A stretch of 64,000 nt of DNA from Cokeromyces recurvatus (Eukaryota; Mucoromycota; Mucoromycetes; Mucorales; Mucoraceae), in assembly GCF_025118155.1 (NCBI RefSeq), contig NW_026251392.1, positions 744,001 through 808,000 of the forward strand. Direction: 5' to 3'. Position numbers and translations under genes: made by a program. This document shows, piece by piece, positions 36,039 through 48,446 of this stretch. A model generated the notes under the pieces. It made no database searches, was not told where the DNA came from, and saw only the letters and a list, made by a program, of their open reading frames with translations. Every line of letters starts with the position of its first letter. Position 1 is the stretch's first letter.

Positions 36039-36263
36039 GATCTACATTCTTATTCTCCATAATATAATCTAAATATATAATGCTCCTCTAAAGAATATGA
36101 CTCCAAACATAATAAATAAAGTTCTATAATTCCAAAATAATTATCCTGCATTTCTTTTCTGTGCTGTAATAAGGCTGAGACTTCCTTTTTTTTTATTTGG
36201 AATCTAATTAAACAAAAAAAAAAAAAAAGAAGGAATGACAATAACATGCATTTTTTGAATTAC

Positions 36264-36695
36264 TTAGATCTCGGCCAATTCACGAAGACGACGAACAGTA
36301 GAACGAACAGTGGCAGCAGCAGTGGTACTAGTTATGCAAGTCAATTAACGATAATCAAAAATAATTAATTTGATTACTTACGAAACGGTGTAAGCACCAC
36401 CAGCCATGATCTTCTTGCAACCCTTACACTTCCAAATACCAACAGCAGAACGCTTAACAGCATCCTTACCACAGAAAGTACAAGTGTAGGTAGAGTGTTG
36501 AGTGATTTCCATCTTCTTTACGGTCTTTCTAAGAGAAGCACCATAACGGGTACCGTATTTACCAGTGATTCCAACCTTCTTAGTACGCTTGACCTATATA
36601 CATATATATATATATATCACATTTAATTGTTGAGTAAAATATACAGTAGAGGAATACAGGATGGATGGATGAACGGATGGACAAATTATTACCAT
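36264..36695 (-). CDS. RPL43: 60S ribosomal protein eL43 (L37a)
   Basis: Three exons (36695-36693, 36593-36382, 36327-36264) give 92 residues. The first exon is just the ATG, followed directly by a GTAATA donor. The product [20 protein letters not shown], then the zinc-ribbon [24 protein letters not shown] and [23 protein letters not shown], matches eL43 throughout, with the C2C2 zinc finger intact. It is a structural component of the large cytosolic subunit. The codons are strongly biased, as expected for a highly expressed gene. Confidence 0.96.
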
Positions 36696-37060
36696 TTTGC
36701 TGATACGACTTCGTTCAAAGAGAGAGGCTTTATTCTATGCTTATTTCTTAATTTATTGTGTGAATAATAATTCTCCGGAAATTAAAATTTGGAAGAGGAG
36801 GAGGAGGAGGAGCTACTTTTTTATTTTTAGGGAAGTGGCAGTGAGATGAAAAAAAAATAATAATATACTTTAACAAATAATGAAAAGTAAGTCCAAGACT
36901 TCATTATTGTCTATACTATATACACCATTAAGCTATAATCAATATCTTGAGCATCTTTAACAATCTTCTTTATATTGGATATCTTAAGAAAAAAAAATAT
37001 CATACATTACCTCACAAAAAGAAAAATATCATATTGTATATAAACAAGATGATTATTGTG
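36696..37060. other. promoter side of eL43, no other gene seen
   Basis: Contains a GGA microsatellite near 36796-36811 and AT-rich DNA. Confidence 0.4.
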
Positions 37061-37740
37061 AAAAGCACAAATAACAGTTCACATTATCATCTTCTTCGTC
37101 ATCGAAAATGTTAAATTTATTTCGAGAAAAAGTGTCTCTCACTTTTGCCATATTCGTTGAATTGATAGCACTATATAACATTGAGTTGCGGATATTGATC
37201 AGCTCTTTTCTTACATTTAACGTTTCTTGCTTATTAAAACATATATTTTCGATGATTATATATCATTGTTTGATGAACTTGAGCAAATCAGCAATTTTTT
37301 TTTCACTCTAAGTTTGCTGTAACAACTTCTTACATTTTCATCTCTGCACCTATTTCTGGTAATAAAGATCCTGCTTCGTGGTATACATTGCTCGACTGTA
37401 TGAACAATGGGTTTGTTGGGGGAGGGAAAAACATTATCATTATATTGCTTGTTGTAAGATATCCAGATAGTTGTTGAATACTTTTTAACATACTGATTGA
37501 TGATTCTGTTATATCTAGTAATAGCGATCTGATTTAACTCAAGTTTGGTAATGAAAATCTCGCTGGAATATGGATTTGCAAATGTTTCTATCAATACTTC
37601 AAGAAGACTGGGAATACTTAAAATCCAGGACATGCTTTATTTTCATTTGTACCCAGAAACCACCAGTAAGTCAACCATTTGACTTTATCAATTTTTGATG
37701 AAAAACTCGAAATATTCGAATTTGAATTTGTCTTTGCATC
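37060..37740 (-). pseudogene. frame-broken coding-like region, unidentified
   Basis: On the minus strand several frames carry protein-like text that would need frame changes to join. Examples are KVKWLTYWWFLGTNENKACPG (about 37640-37720), then IWISYNKQYNDN and an overlapping FIQSSNVYHEAGSLLPEIG, then NVRKELINIRNSMLYSAINS and ending DDEEDDNVNCYLCFSQ near 37065. I do not recognise the family. Overlapping readable frames together with stops suggest a pseudogene or a gene with introns I could not place. Low confidence that it is expressed. Confidence 0.3.
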
Positions 37741-38339
37741 TTATGTAAGCTATTGAATTACTTTGAAAAAAAAAAAAAAGTAAAGGACATCCAAGCTGAC
37801 CACCAAAAAACCCAGTCATTGTCTTTTATGCAAATGAAATTGTTGACATTTTTTTTCTCTCTTTCTTTTACCGTAGGCGAGTAACAATATCTTCAACTTC
37901 TGTAGAGCTAAACATCTGTCCTTAATTCATTGACTCGAATAAGTATATATCATTTATTTTTATTTTATTTTTTTTGAAGGCAAAGCATGAGGCTAAAAAT
38001 ATAGTTATTAAACAACATAAGAATATCAATGTATTTATTTAAAAAAAAATTACACTGAATCCTATAGCAGCAGATACAGTTAACTTGATATATACTTCTT
38101 AGTTTAATCATCGTCTTGCATAAATTGAGACAATTAAACGATCTGACATATTTTAACAACGAATTATCATTCTCGGGCCGGAATTCAGTTTATTCCGGTT
38201 CGCAACTTATACATATTAAATAATAATTTATTTATTTTTATTTTTGTGAATATGTACATCCACAAAATCGGGGTAACAAAAATACTATGCGATTATAGCC
38301 AAAAGAGAAACTTCCTCTTACTCTCGAAGCATCAATACA
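37741..38339. other. intergenic / uL29 5' region
   Basis: AT-rich, no gene seen. Includes CCGGAATTCAGTTTATTCCGG near 38177-38197, a short perfect inverted repeat of about 9 bp per arm. Confidence 0.4.
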
Positions 38340-39213
38340 ATGGTAAATTAAACATCCATTCTAAAGATTATTTAGCGAGAAAAAGCAACCAAACATGTTC
38401 ATCCATCAATCGCGTGTATAATAATAAGAGGCAGCAAAAATTATAAATCAAAATTTAAAAGAATAATATGGACTCGCATTTCTCAAATATAACATTTCAT
38501 TCATAATTCAATTCTACACATTTCCATAAAAACTATGGCGATATTATTTCAATTGTTGGATTTATTAAACGAATTTTGTGTCATTCAAATAATGAAATTA
38601 AATACGTACATTTAATTATGACATTTATGACTAGTTTCCCCCCTCCTCTTTTTTTTCTCTTTATACAGCTGAAATTATATATTGCATGTTGATTGATGGA
38701 AGAATATGTTTTCTTTTCGTTAAAAAGGAATGGTTCAATTTTTGACATGATGATTAAAGCTTCTATATATTTGTCTATATAAAAAAAATAGGTTGCCGTC
38801 GTCAAAGCTCACGAACTCCGCAACAAGAACAAGGCTGAGCTTCTCAAGGTTCTTGAAGAACAAAAGCAACAACTCGCTAACCTTCGTGTTCAAAAGGTTG
38901 CTGGTGGTAGACAACAAGAAATGTAAGTTTAATATTTTATATAAAACGAGGTTTATTAACGGATAGTTTTGTGACATATAGTGGTGAAGCTCGTAAGAAC
39001 GTTGCCCGTGTCTTGACTGTTATCAACCAAACTCAACGTGAACAACTTCGCCTCTTCTATCAAAAGAAGCGTTTTGTTCCTCTTGATCTCCGTGTCAAGA
39101 AGACTCGTGCCATGCGTAGAGCTTTGACTCCTTTTGAAAAGTCCAAGAAGACTCTTCGTCAACAAAAGAAGTTGATTCACTTCCCTCTCCGCAAGTATGC
39201 TGTTAAGGCTTAA
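38340..39213 (+). CDS. RPL35: 60S ribosomal protein uL29 (L35)
   Basis: Exons 38792-38922 and 38982-39213 are secure: [20 protein letters not shown], then [19 protein letters not shown], then [17 protein letters not shown] and [10 protein letters not shown], as in uL29. The start must come from an upstream exon whose length is a multiple of three. The best candidate I see is an ATG at 38340-38342 directly followed by a GTAAAT donor, mirroring the ATG-only first exon of the nearby eL43 gene. That start is an inference. The product would be 121 residues, the family's normal size. It sits at the exit tunnel of the large subunit. Confidence 0.9.
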
Positions 39214-39574
39214 ATATAAGAATAAAACAGTTTATGCTTTGTTGTATATTTCATTGTTTAATCTATTAAATTTAAAAATATATCAATTTGAGGGGAGGGG
39301 GATGAGATAATATGATAATTAAGCGTTTCATTGTTAAAATTAGATAAAAATAATTATTACGTCTTTTTGTTTACCTTCAAGTCATTAAAAAGGGTGTATT
39401 GTTATTAACCAAATTAAATATAAATATAATCAAATATTAAAAAATAAATGTTTATGTATATAAAAGGTTTACTTTATTCTGTGTATTTTGTTTTGTTTTG
39501 TTTCTGTTTTTTTTTTCTGTTGTTTGCTTGTAGCCCCTTCCCCCATTACATTCCTTTTTATACATATAATAGTT
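39214..39574. other. spacer, uL29 to HMG-box gene
   Basis: AT-rich with T runs just upstream of the HMG gene start. No other gene. Confidence 0.4.
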
Positions 39575-40971
39575 ATGCTGGATCATGACAATTTAAGTAA
39601 ATATTTTACTGAAGCTCAACGAAAAGATATTATTGAGCTAAATGAACTTTGTATGAGAGCTCCACCTGGGCGCATAAGACGTCCTAGATTCCGTAAACCA
39701 AAGCCAAATCATGTCCCTAGACCTGTGAATAGTTTTATGTCCTATCGAACAGAGAAACAATTGCTTATCAGAAAATTTTGTCCTGCTGCGAATCATCGTG
39801 AAATTTCTAAAATTGTTGCAAATTGGTGGCATGCTACTACACCCGACGAAAAGGCAGTTTATATCGCTAAGGCCACTGCTGCAAAGAATGCTCATGCTGA
39901 AAAGTAAAATTTTAATATGATATTTTATAGTCTATGTAAATTAATCCTCTCTTTCCCTCTCTTTCTTTTTTTTTTCTTAAAAAAAGGTATCCAGACTATG
40001 TTTTTCGCCCCAAGTCAAAAAAACTAAAAAATGTGAGCGTGCCTACATCCAAAAAGAGCTCATTTATTGATGTGAAGCCTACTTTAACTTCACAAAATGG
40101 TAAAAAACAAAGGACATATTCGCCTAATAAGCAAGAAACATCCATATCACATTCTTCTCTTTATCAAGATGATGTGCTTTTTGAATTTTCTTCAAGCAAT
40201 AGTAATAATTGGAATATAAATAAGCAGGATTCAACATTATCTTCTGCAAGGGCATCAGAAACTTTTTATTCTTCCATGTCAATCGCTACTACTTCGAATA
40301 CGTTTAATCCAAATCTAAACTTAAACTTGACCACCAATTTTACTGATTTAGGCAATGAATTTCTTGATCCGATTTTGACAACCGCCACTGCTAATCTTGA
40401 TCATAATCTCTTTTTAATGCATGATCCAATTTTGTTACCTAGTAGCGACCATTTTGTAAATACGACTACTTTTATAAATAGCAATGACACAAATCATAGA
40501 AAATCAACCGCTCCACCTATTATTACAGATGAAATCGCAATGACACAAATCTATTTAACCATGATGACACCATGTTCTCAGGCATTAGAAACTCCATTGT
40601 TAGACTATTTTCAATCTCCTGCTAGTCATACACAACAAAGTGATTTTACTCAAACATTAATACCTCCTACTCATACTCTGACAAATCGTACCATAAAGCC
40701 AGAGCAGCTCGATGCCCCTCTAATCGGTGATATGCTTCTTGCTCCTAATGCATCTTGCCTTAAAATGCAAGATGAATGCGGTCATGCAAACACTGATTAT
40801 GCTAATTTCAACAAGTTCTTTACTGATTATTCATTTTCTGCTAATGGCGAATCTTTATTTTCAACAAGTGTACTTTCTTCTCCAACTGATTTTCATGTTT
40901 CTTCTACAGAAAACATGATTCACGCTTTAAATCAGGACACTAATCAGTTATTCAATTTCGCTAATATGTAA
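39575..40971 (+). CDS. HMG-box transcription factor (MATA_HMG type)
   Basis: Two exons (39575-39903, 39987-40971) give 437 residues. The HMG box lies at about residues 48-118: VPRPVNSFMSYRTEKQLLI, then REISKIVANWWHATTPDEKAVY, then KNAHAEKYPDYVFRPKSKK, spanning the intron. This is the sequence-specific, single-box class found in fungal mating-type and related regulators. The C-terminal 300 residues are Ser/Thr/Asn-rich with no known domain, probably an activation region. Mucoralean sex genes encode such proteins between a triose-phosphate transporter and an RNA helicase gene; neither is here, so this is more likely a non-sex paralogue. The start was chosen at the ATG nearest the domain; the frame is open upstream but T-rich. 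Confidence 0.88.
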
Positions 40972-41070
40972 AGAAAGAAAGAAAGAAAGAAAAAAAAAGA
41001 TCATAAGGCAGGTATAGCTTTGTTTTGTGGTAATAAAATTTATAAGCAATCCTTGATGGGTTGTTTGTCG

Positions 41071-41109
<39 letters not shown>

Positions 41110-42315
41110 GTTACTATATTCTTATTAAGCAAACCAGAGCCAAAGAGTATTGCTGGTATCTTTTTATATTTCAGCAAATCTGGCAAATATCCAGTTACTG
41201 TGGAAACACATAATGAACATTTATATAATTGAATATAATTTTACATTTTATTTTCCCCTTTCTACATTTGTTCAGCTTTTTTTTTTTTTGTTCATTGTTT
41301 TCTTTTTTTATTGGATCGATAACTACCATTCATTTTTTTTCTTCTTTCAAATAGGCATTGCAGTCTTTGTTGGTCCCATCTATTTATTTCTTAACTAAAG
41401 TAATGCAACATATGAGCCAAATGCCTTCCATGTAAGAGCAGTACTACATACTTTAGCGCAAGCACAGTATATTATTACCTACTTGCAGTCCAACTTTATT
41501 CTTGGATCCTATTCTATGCTTCTTAGTAAAGATAGTTTGGTTTATACGACAGCATTCAGTGACGAATACCTAAGCTTTGATCATGTCAACAGCGCAAGCT
41601 TACTAAAACCCATATCATACTATGCCTTAACTCATATTCTTATTTATATGTTCCTATAACCATTTGCTTACCCCATTTCGTATATCCTAAATATACTACC
41701 TCAACGACATCCCAGATCACTTTCTAAGTTAGCAAGTCGAAAAAAATTTTTTTCATTAACTACTTTTATAGCACACATCACAACTCATTGAACTAATACA
41801 AAATAGGATGACTATCGAGCCATAATCATTATTCCCAACATTATTTGTATATACACATATATTTTTTTTTTATTCAGTCAATGGTCACAATTACATGGGA
41901 TATAATCTATGTACTATCCTTTCCCCCCTTTTTTTTCACACCTTCTCTTGTGCCCAGAAGATATGTTTTTTTTTTATACATTTATATATTGAACATTTAG
42001 TGAATAAAACACCAGCACTTAATATCGACATATGGGAAGGGCCTAACATATGACTGTTTCCTCTAAATCTGACAATTTAAACTTCATCAGCAAATACGTC
42101 TAGTAAAATTTTTAACTTGCGATAATTGTATTATCCTTTTAAAGAAGCTATCTATAATTAATTATTGTTAGTGTTTTTTTTTTGTTCTTCTTTAATTAAT
42201 GGACCCTTTTCCCCGCCTTTTTTTTTTCTTATCTTTCTTTGTTAAAAATACATAATACTTTAACAAACCTATATATATATATATACATATACATATATAA
42301 ATATATGTATATAAT
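40972..42315. other. intergenic with T tract and an eroded open frame
   Basis: Contains a 38-nt T tract at about 41071-41108. A plus-strand frame at about 41336-41757 with only one or two stops is described in the findings. No intact gene. Confidence 0.4.
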
Positions 42316-42975
42316 ATGCTGTATTCTAAAGATACTAGCTATACAAGATTAGATGAAAAGACTTTATCTGATTATATCATCCATCATAAAGATAATACAT
42401 ATTATTTAGATCCAGAAGAAAAGGACATAAAAAATACATCTATTGGAGTACCAGAAACGACCCATTTACGCTTCTATGAAGAAAACTATCCTTCAAATCA
42501 GATTTCAAGCCAATATTATAACTTTAGAAGACAGGATCAAAGTAACACCGCTACTTGTGATTCACAAAGCTTTCCAAAAACACAACAGCAACAACGACAA
42601 AAGACGGAATGGAGTTATTATAGAATCCTTATTTATTTCACATTAATTTTCGGTATTGTCTTTATGGTATTAGCTATTATATTTAAAATACAGTCAAGAC
42701 TATATATCAGCCAATCCATTCAAAATCAATGTCCTGTTAGTTGTGTTACAACCTGTTATTTAAATATTCCCTTTTATCAATCATCTACCACTGACTGTGA
42801 TATGGAAAAGAAAAGCGATTGTGATATGTATTGTTTTATTGCAGGCATGAAAGCAGCTTATATATACTCTATCTTCTTTTTAATATTCATTTCCTCAGGC
42901 TCTCTTCTACTAGTTATCCATCTTATGACCATTTGTATGCGCTATTGTTGTTTTGATTATTTTAATTCAAAATAA
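42316..42975 (+). CDS. Hypothetical two-pass membrane protein
   Basis: Single exon, 219 residues. The N-terminal 100 residues are hydrophilic and rich in Tyr/Asp/Gln. Two hydrophobic helices follow (about 104-124, ILIYFTLIFGIVFMVLAIIF, and about 182-207). They are separated by a Cys-rich loop (CPVSCVTTCYL, then CDMEKKSDCDMYC) that could form disulfides in an extracytosolic space. The end is a Cys-rich short tail. I do not recognise the family. The ATG follows a TA-rich leader. Confidence 0.65.
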   Translation: MLYSKDTSYTRLDEKTLSDYIIHHKDNTYYLDPEEKDIKNTSIGVPETTHLRFYEENYPSNQISSQYYNFRRQDQSNTATCDSQSFPKTQQQQRQKTEWSYYRILIYFTLIFGIVFMVLAIIFKIQSRLYISQSIQNQCPVSCVTTCYLNIPFYQSSTTDCDMEKKSDCDMYCFIAGMKAAYIYSIFFLIFISSGSLLLVIHLMTICMRYCCFDYFNSK

Positions 42976-43253
42976 AAAGTAGCTATGATTAGTGTACATG
43001 AATAAGTCTTTTTCTACAAGTATAATTTGACAAGGCTATACAATAGCTATTCTTTTTATGTAGCATAGACTTTATTGAACAAATACATTAAAGAGAGAGA
43101 GAGAAAAAAAATTTATACTCAGTAACTCTAAAAAAAAAAAAAAAACCTACAAGGGGCTTAATTCCATAAGTATTCATGACATTAATTGTTTTCTTTTTCT
43201 TTTTTTTTCTTTCCTCTTTTTCTTTTAATAAAATAAAAAAAAAGTCAATTAAA

Positions 43254-44032
43254 ATGAAAGAAATTTTACCTGAACCAGCTGATATATGCAATTATAAAAA
43301 AATACCTTTTCAATTTACAGAAGAACGTAAGTCCTTTTTTGTTTTTATGATAATGCATAATTATATATCTTCTTTTTCTTCTTCTTCTATAGTTTCATCT
43401 AAAAATGTATTTTTAAGATTACCGAGTGAGTTCTCACCTTTAGAGCGTATGCTTATTCAAGCAACAGGAAACTTACAAAGAATTTTATCTGCTTATTATA
43501 ATGTTCCTAGTCATGTCAAAATTATCAAAAATAGAATGATACCTAATAAGTCAAATTTATCTCAAACAACAAAGCAATTTGAAAGAAAAATTATCATGTA
43601 TTTTGGAGATAAACTTGCTTATGAAGCTGATTCAGTTTTGATTGTCAAGGATAATACCATTTTAGAATTATTAGAAAAGCATAAATATGGTTTAGGACAA
43701 ATTTTTGGGTAAAAAAATAAATAAATAAATAAATAAATAAAATAAAAAAAAGGGGGAAAAGGAGAATTCATGTTTATATTTTATTTTATTTATATACATA
43801 TAGCCACACAAATAGATCTCCAGATTTTGTATTACATGCTGTTGGTAGACGTGGAAATGCACCAGGCGCAAGTTTTTGGCGTGATTATAGTTTGACAATA
43901 CCTGATGTTTTAGATTGTTTTATTAGAGAAACTTTTGTAGAAGGATTATTTGAAGAATACCATGGCGACCGAAAAGAAGGTACGATTTGGTATAGTGAAA
44001 ATCAGGCACACATTTTTACCACATTCATGTAA
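43254..44032 (+). CDS. Hypothetical protein, possibly chorismate-lyase/UTRA-like fold
   Basis: Three exons (43254-43326, 43393-43708, 43804-44032) give 205 residues in frame. The layout recalls the chorismate lyase-like superfamily (DUF98/UbiC-type): LERMLIQATGNLQRILSAYYN, a central FERKIIMYFGDKLAYEADSVL strand pair, then LLEKHKYGLGQIFG near the middle. The remaining part, NRSPDFVLHAVGRRG onward to the FTTFM end, would complete the fold. This is a resemblance by eye only and the substrate is unknown. Several other small folds could give the same impression. Confidence 0.6.
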
Positions 44033-44685
44033 AAAAAAAAAAAAAAAAATGCATAATTTAGTTGCTCTGAGTAAAATTTTAGTATATGCATTTTGATACA
44101 GTGTAAATATAATAAAGGCCTTGATACTTGTATATAAAAAAGCTATTAAAAACATACAGCATATCGGTTTCAGACTTAAATTTACATATAGTTTGTTTAA
44201 ATATAATGACGACAACACAACGTTTAGGGTAATTGTTTTCAATAAAAGTAGTGTTGCTCACAGTTGATGAACAAAATACAAAAGACTAATTGTCAAGACT
44301 GACCGAAAGAGTGTTGCGAGATCATTTATAAAAAAAAAACTATATTGTTGGATCTTCCTTATTAGTTATTATCTCATAATTTTTATCTTTATTTAAATAT
44401 TAGCAAGATAAAATTAAACATTGTTTTATATACTTGAGAAACCTTTTTTTTTTTTTAAGATAATATAAAAAACATTTATTTCTTTTATTTGTTCATAAAA
44501 AAAGAAAAAGGAACTAGTTTCGTTACAATATTTAATAAAGAAGATAAGTGCAGATTATACTGAGTGGCTAATAATAAAAGGAGTGTCATTTAAAAAGATG
44601 ATTTATAAACCCGTTTCATACAAGGGCTTGAAAGATGATAGAGCTGGATATATAAATATATATATATGTATATGCGATATTTGCA
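44033..44685. other. intergenic, no gene seen
   Basis: AT-rich with A/T runs at about 44031-44049 and 44443-44457. Confidence 0.45.
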
Positions 44686-45190
44686 CTAATTATTGCCATT
44701 GCTGTCACTATCATCATCATCAGACTTTCGAAATGATTCAAACATATGCTACTATAAAATGAGCTGAAAGAAACAACAAGAATGAACTATAGTTTAGAGA
44801 AAATAGTTTTGATTAGCGGCTTATTATGAAATGTATAGGTCGATAACAGGATTGTATTTAAATATGACCTCTTCCAAGTAGGAACCGAATACGACTGTAT
44901 ATATAGTACTTCCTTTGTTAAATTGCGCATTTAAGCTTAAAAAAAGGGGGGGGGTTTATAGATCGTATCGAGAAACACCACTATTATATTCTCAGCAATT
45001 TTTAATACCAATGACTCTAATGTAAAGAAAAATAAAATAAATGAAAGATGCAACAAACGTTTTTTTTAATATCCATGTGAGTAAAAACAAGTTTATTGCA
45101 GCATTCTTCTTTGGCCTCAGCAACTAAAATGGCTTGCTCTTTAACAGGTGATAACGATTTAGAGATATTCTTTGCGGTAAGTTTATACAT
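44686..45190 (-). CDS. Small hypothetical protein (64 residues)
   Basis: Two exons (45190-45059, 44748-44686) joined by a 310-nt intron with a GTTTGT donor and TAG acceptor. The first encodes MYKLTAKNISKSLSPVKEQ, then ILVAEAKEECCNKLVF and HMDIKKN. The second encodes HMFESFRKS followed by an Asp/Ser/Asn-rich acidic end. The lengths sum to a multiple of three, and both exons look coding. The LSPVK...AxEAKxxC...KxxxFESF layout vaguely recalls small CHCH-type mitochondrial assembly factors, but the paired cysteines expected there are not present. Function unknown. Confidence 0.5.
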
Positions 45191-46114
45191 TCTTATCTTG
45201 AGTTTATAGCTAAACGTGATGTTGATAAGATCTGATGGAATATATAATAAAGGGGAATGATGAATAGATGGGCTCTGTATATGATTAGACTGATTAGTCA
45301 CATAGCTTGTTCTCAGTGTTTTGATACGCAAACAGTAAAGAAAGAGAATAGGGAAAAACAAAAGACAAGCCTATGAAAGCTTACTATAAATTATTAAAAC
45401 TTTGATAATATAAAAGTTTACCTAAAAATTAATATAGAAAAATGAAGAGGATTATATAAAATATATTACAAGGTAAGTAGTAATATTAAGAGAAGTATGA
45501 TCTTGATAACAAACAAAGATTGGAGTAATGAAGAGCTATATTAGTCTTCATTCATACATTTTAGGTTGTTACTGTTACTAAAAAATTATTTTTTGAGTAA
45601 ATAGTAACGCATCATTTCAAGTCATGAACCAAGATAACTAACTACTTTGAAGTATGTTGTATATCAGCCTTCTTATCCTATAACATCTACTGCTTCAAAT
45701 GTTGCTTTTATCATAATTATATTTACAACGATCTTTATGTAAAAAAAAAAAAAATAATACTAATAATGATATACTTTAAAATAAAAAAAAAAAAAAAGAT
45801 TAAGAACGACAATTTAAATTTAAACAGATTGACAGGATATATTACTCAATAAACTTAGTTATATTTATATCAATGATAAAAGATGCTTGATCTGTCAGCG
45901 GAGAATAAATTTGATGCGTTAACATTATGGATAGTAGAATTTGCGAGAAAGAAAATCGTGACTTTCAAAAAACTTTTTGCTGAATTTCTATATCCTTCCT
46001 AATTTTTCTCTAATTAAAAAAGAAAAAAAAAAAAAAACCAAAACCAAAAACAAAAAAACGAATCTTTATTTTTATTTTTTTTTTTTCTTTCTTTATTATT
46101 TATTTATAACAAGA
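45191..46114. other. intergenic / HSP90 promoter
   Basis: AT-rich. A runs lie at about 45741-45754, 45784-45798 and 46023-46037. I could not identify convincing inverted nGAAn heat-shock arrays. Confidence 0.4.
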
Positions 46115-48446
46115 ATGTCTGCCGAAACCGAGACCTTTTCCTTCCAAGCTGAGATTTCTCAGTTGATGAGTTTGATCATCAACACTTTCTATTCTAACAA
46201 GGTAAATAATATATATAAATAAAGAGAGAAAAGAACGCGCCTTTTTTTTGTTTTTTTTTTTTTTTACTAATATGTTTATGTATTTATACATATATATTTA
46301 AATATTCGTATATATAGGAAATCTTCTTGCGTGAATTAATCTCCAACTCTTCTGATGCTTTAGATAAGGTTCGTTATCAATCTTTAACTGATCCTTCCGT
46401 TCTTGATTCTGAGAAGGAACTTTACATTCGTATCACCCCTGACAAGGAAAACAACATTTTGTCTATTCGTGATACTGGTATCGGTATGACTAAGGCCGAT
46501 TTGGTTAACAACTTGGGTACTATTGCCAAGTCTGGTACTAAGGCTTTCATGGAAGCCCTTTCTTCTGGTGCTGATATCTCCATGATCGGTCAATTTGGTG
46601 TTGGTTTCTACTCTGCTTACCTTGTCGCTGATAAGGTCCAAGTTATTACCAAGCACAATGATGATGAACAATACATTTGGGAATCTGCTGCTGGTGGTTC
46701 TTTCACTATCACTCGTGATACCGTCAATCCCTCTCTTGGTCGTGGTACTGAAATGCGTCTCTTCTTGAAGGAAGATCAGGTAAATATAAATTATAATATG
46801 GATAAATTTAAAATGAATGAAATAATAAGACAACAGGGTTTTGACTAAACTGTATTTTTCTTTCCCTCCCTTCCCCCCTCTCCTCTTATTAGCTTGAATA
46901 CCTCGAAGAAAAGAGAATTAAGGATATTGTCAAGAAGCACTCTGAATTCATCTCCTATCCTATTCAACTTGTTGTTGAAAAGGAAATTGAAAAGGAAGTT
47001 TCTGATGACGAAGAAGAAGTTGTCTCTGAAGAAGGTGCTAAGATTGAAGAAGTCACTGATGAAGATGATAAGAAGGAAGAAAAGAAGAAGAAGACCATCA
47101 AGGAAAAGGTCTCTGAAAATGAAGAACTTAACAAGACTAAGCCTCTTTGGACTCGTAACCCTGAAGATATTAAGGCTGAGGAATATGCTGAATTCTATAA
47201 GGCTCTTACCAATGATTGGGAAGACCATTTGGCTGTCAAGCACTTCTCTGTTGAAGGTCAACTCGAATTCCGTGCTATCCTCTACGTTCCTAAGCGTGCT
47301 CCCTTCGACATGTTCGAAACTAAGAAGAAGAGAAACAACATTAAGCTCTATGTTCGTCGTGTGTTCATCATGGATGACTGTGAAGAATTGATTCCTGAAT
47401 GGCTTAGTTTCATTAAGGGTGTTGTTGACTCTGAAGATCTTCCTCTTAACATTTCTCGTGAAATGCTTCAACAAAACAAGATCTTGAAGGTCATTCGTAA
47501 GAACCTTGTTAAGAAGTGTCTTGAGATGTTCAACGAAATTGCTGAAGATAAGGAGAACTTTGATAAATTCTATGAAGCCTTCAGCAAGAACCTTAAGCTC
47601 GGTATTCACGAAGATACCCAAAACCGTGCCAAGCTCGCTGAGTTGTTGCGTTACCACTCCACCAAGTCTGGTGATGAAATGACCTCCTTCAAGGACTATG
47701 TTACTCGTATGCCCGAGAAGCAAAAGAATATTTACTATATCACTGGTGAATCCCGTGCTGCCGTTGAAAACTCTCCCTTCCTTGAAGGTTTCAAGAAGAG
47801 AGGTTATGAAGTCCTTTTGATGACTGATCCTATCGATGAATATGCTGTTACTCAATTGAAGGAATATGAAGATAAGAAGTTGGTCTGCATCACCAAGGAA
47901 GGTGCTGAAATTGAAGAAGATGAAGAGGAAAAGAAGGCTCGTGAAGAAGAACAAAAGGAATTCGAAGACCTTTGCAAGTCTGTTAAGGAAATTCTCGGTG
48001 ATAAAGTTGAAAAGGTTGTTCTTTCTCACATCTTGACCGATTCTCCCTGTGTCTTGACCACTGGTCAATTCGGCTGGTCTGCTAACATGGAACGTATCAT
48101 GAAGGCTCAAGCTCTTCGTGACTCCTCCATGTCCAGCTACATGGCTTCTAAGAAGACACTCGAACTTAATCCTAAGCACCCCATCATTAAGGCTCTTAAG
48201 GCTAAGGTCTCTGCTGATGCCAACGATCGTACTGCTAAGGATCTTGTTACCTTGTTGTTCGAAACTTCTTTGTTGACTTCAGGTTTCAGTCTTGATGATC
48301 CTAGCTCTTTCGCTACTCGTATCAACCGTATGGTTTCTCTTGGTCTTTCTATTGATGAAGACGAGCTTCCTGCTGCTGATGAGCCTGCTACCGAAGCTCC
48401 TGCTGAAGACAACGCTGAAGTCTCCAAGATGGAGGAAGTTGACTAA
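46115..48446 (+). CDS. HSP90: Cytosolic HSP90 chaperone
   Basis: Three exons (46115-46201, 46318-46779, 46893-48446) give 700 residues, the family's usual length. The N-terminal GHKL ATPase domain shows [26 protein letters not shown], and [15 protein letters not shown]. An acidic/Lys-rich charged linker follows ([14 protein letters not shown], then KKEEKKKK). The middle domain has the catalytic-loop [13 protein letters not shown]. The C-terminus ends in MEEVD, the docking site for TPR co-chaperones, which marks it as cytosolic. Codon use is highly biased, consistent with strong expression. It folds kinases, receptors and other clients with Hsp70, Hop/Sti1 and p23. Confidence 0.98.

Noticed and set aside
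38177..38197. Inverted repeat around CCGGAATTCAG...CCGG as a terminator or transposon end
   Set aside because: Short and isolated; no partner repeat, target duplication or adjacent coding element.
39575..40971. HMG-box gene as the Mucoralean sex locus
   Set aside because: The expected flanking triose-phosphate transporter and RNA helicase genes are absent; neighbours are uL29 and unrelated small genes.
46845..48179. 444-codon open frame antisense to HSP90
   Set aside because: It is the mirror of strongly biased sense codons; the sense frame is an unambiguous HSP90. The antisense text is Leu/Phe-rich and has no start context or splice logic.
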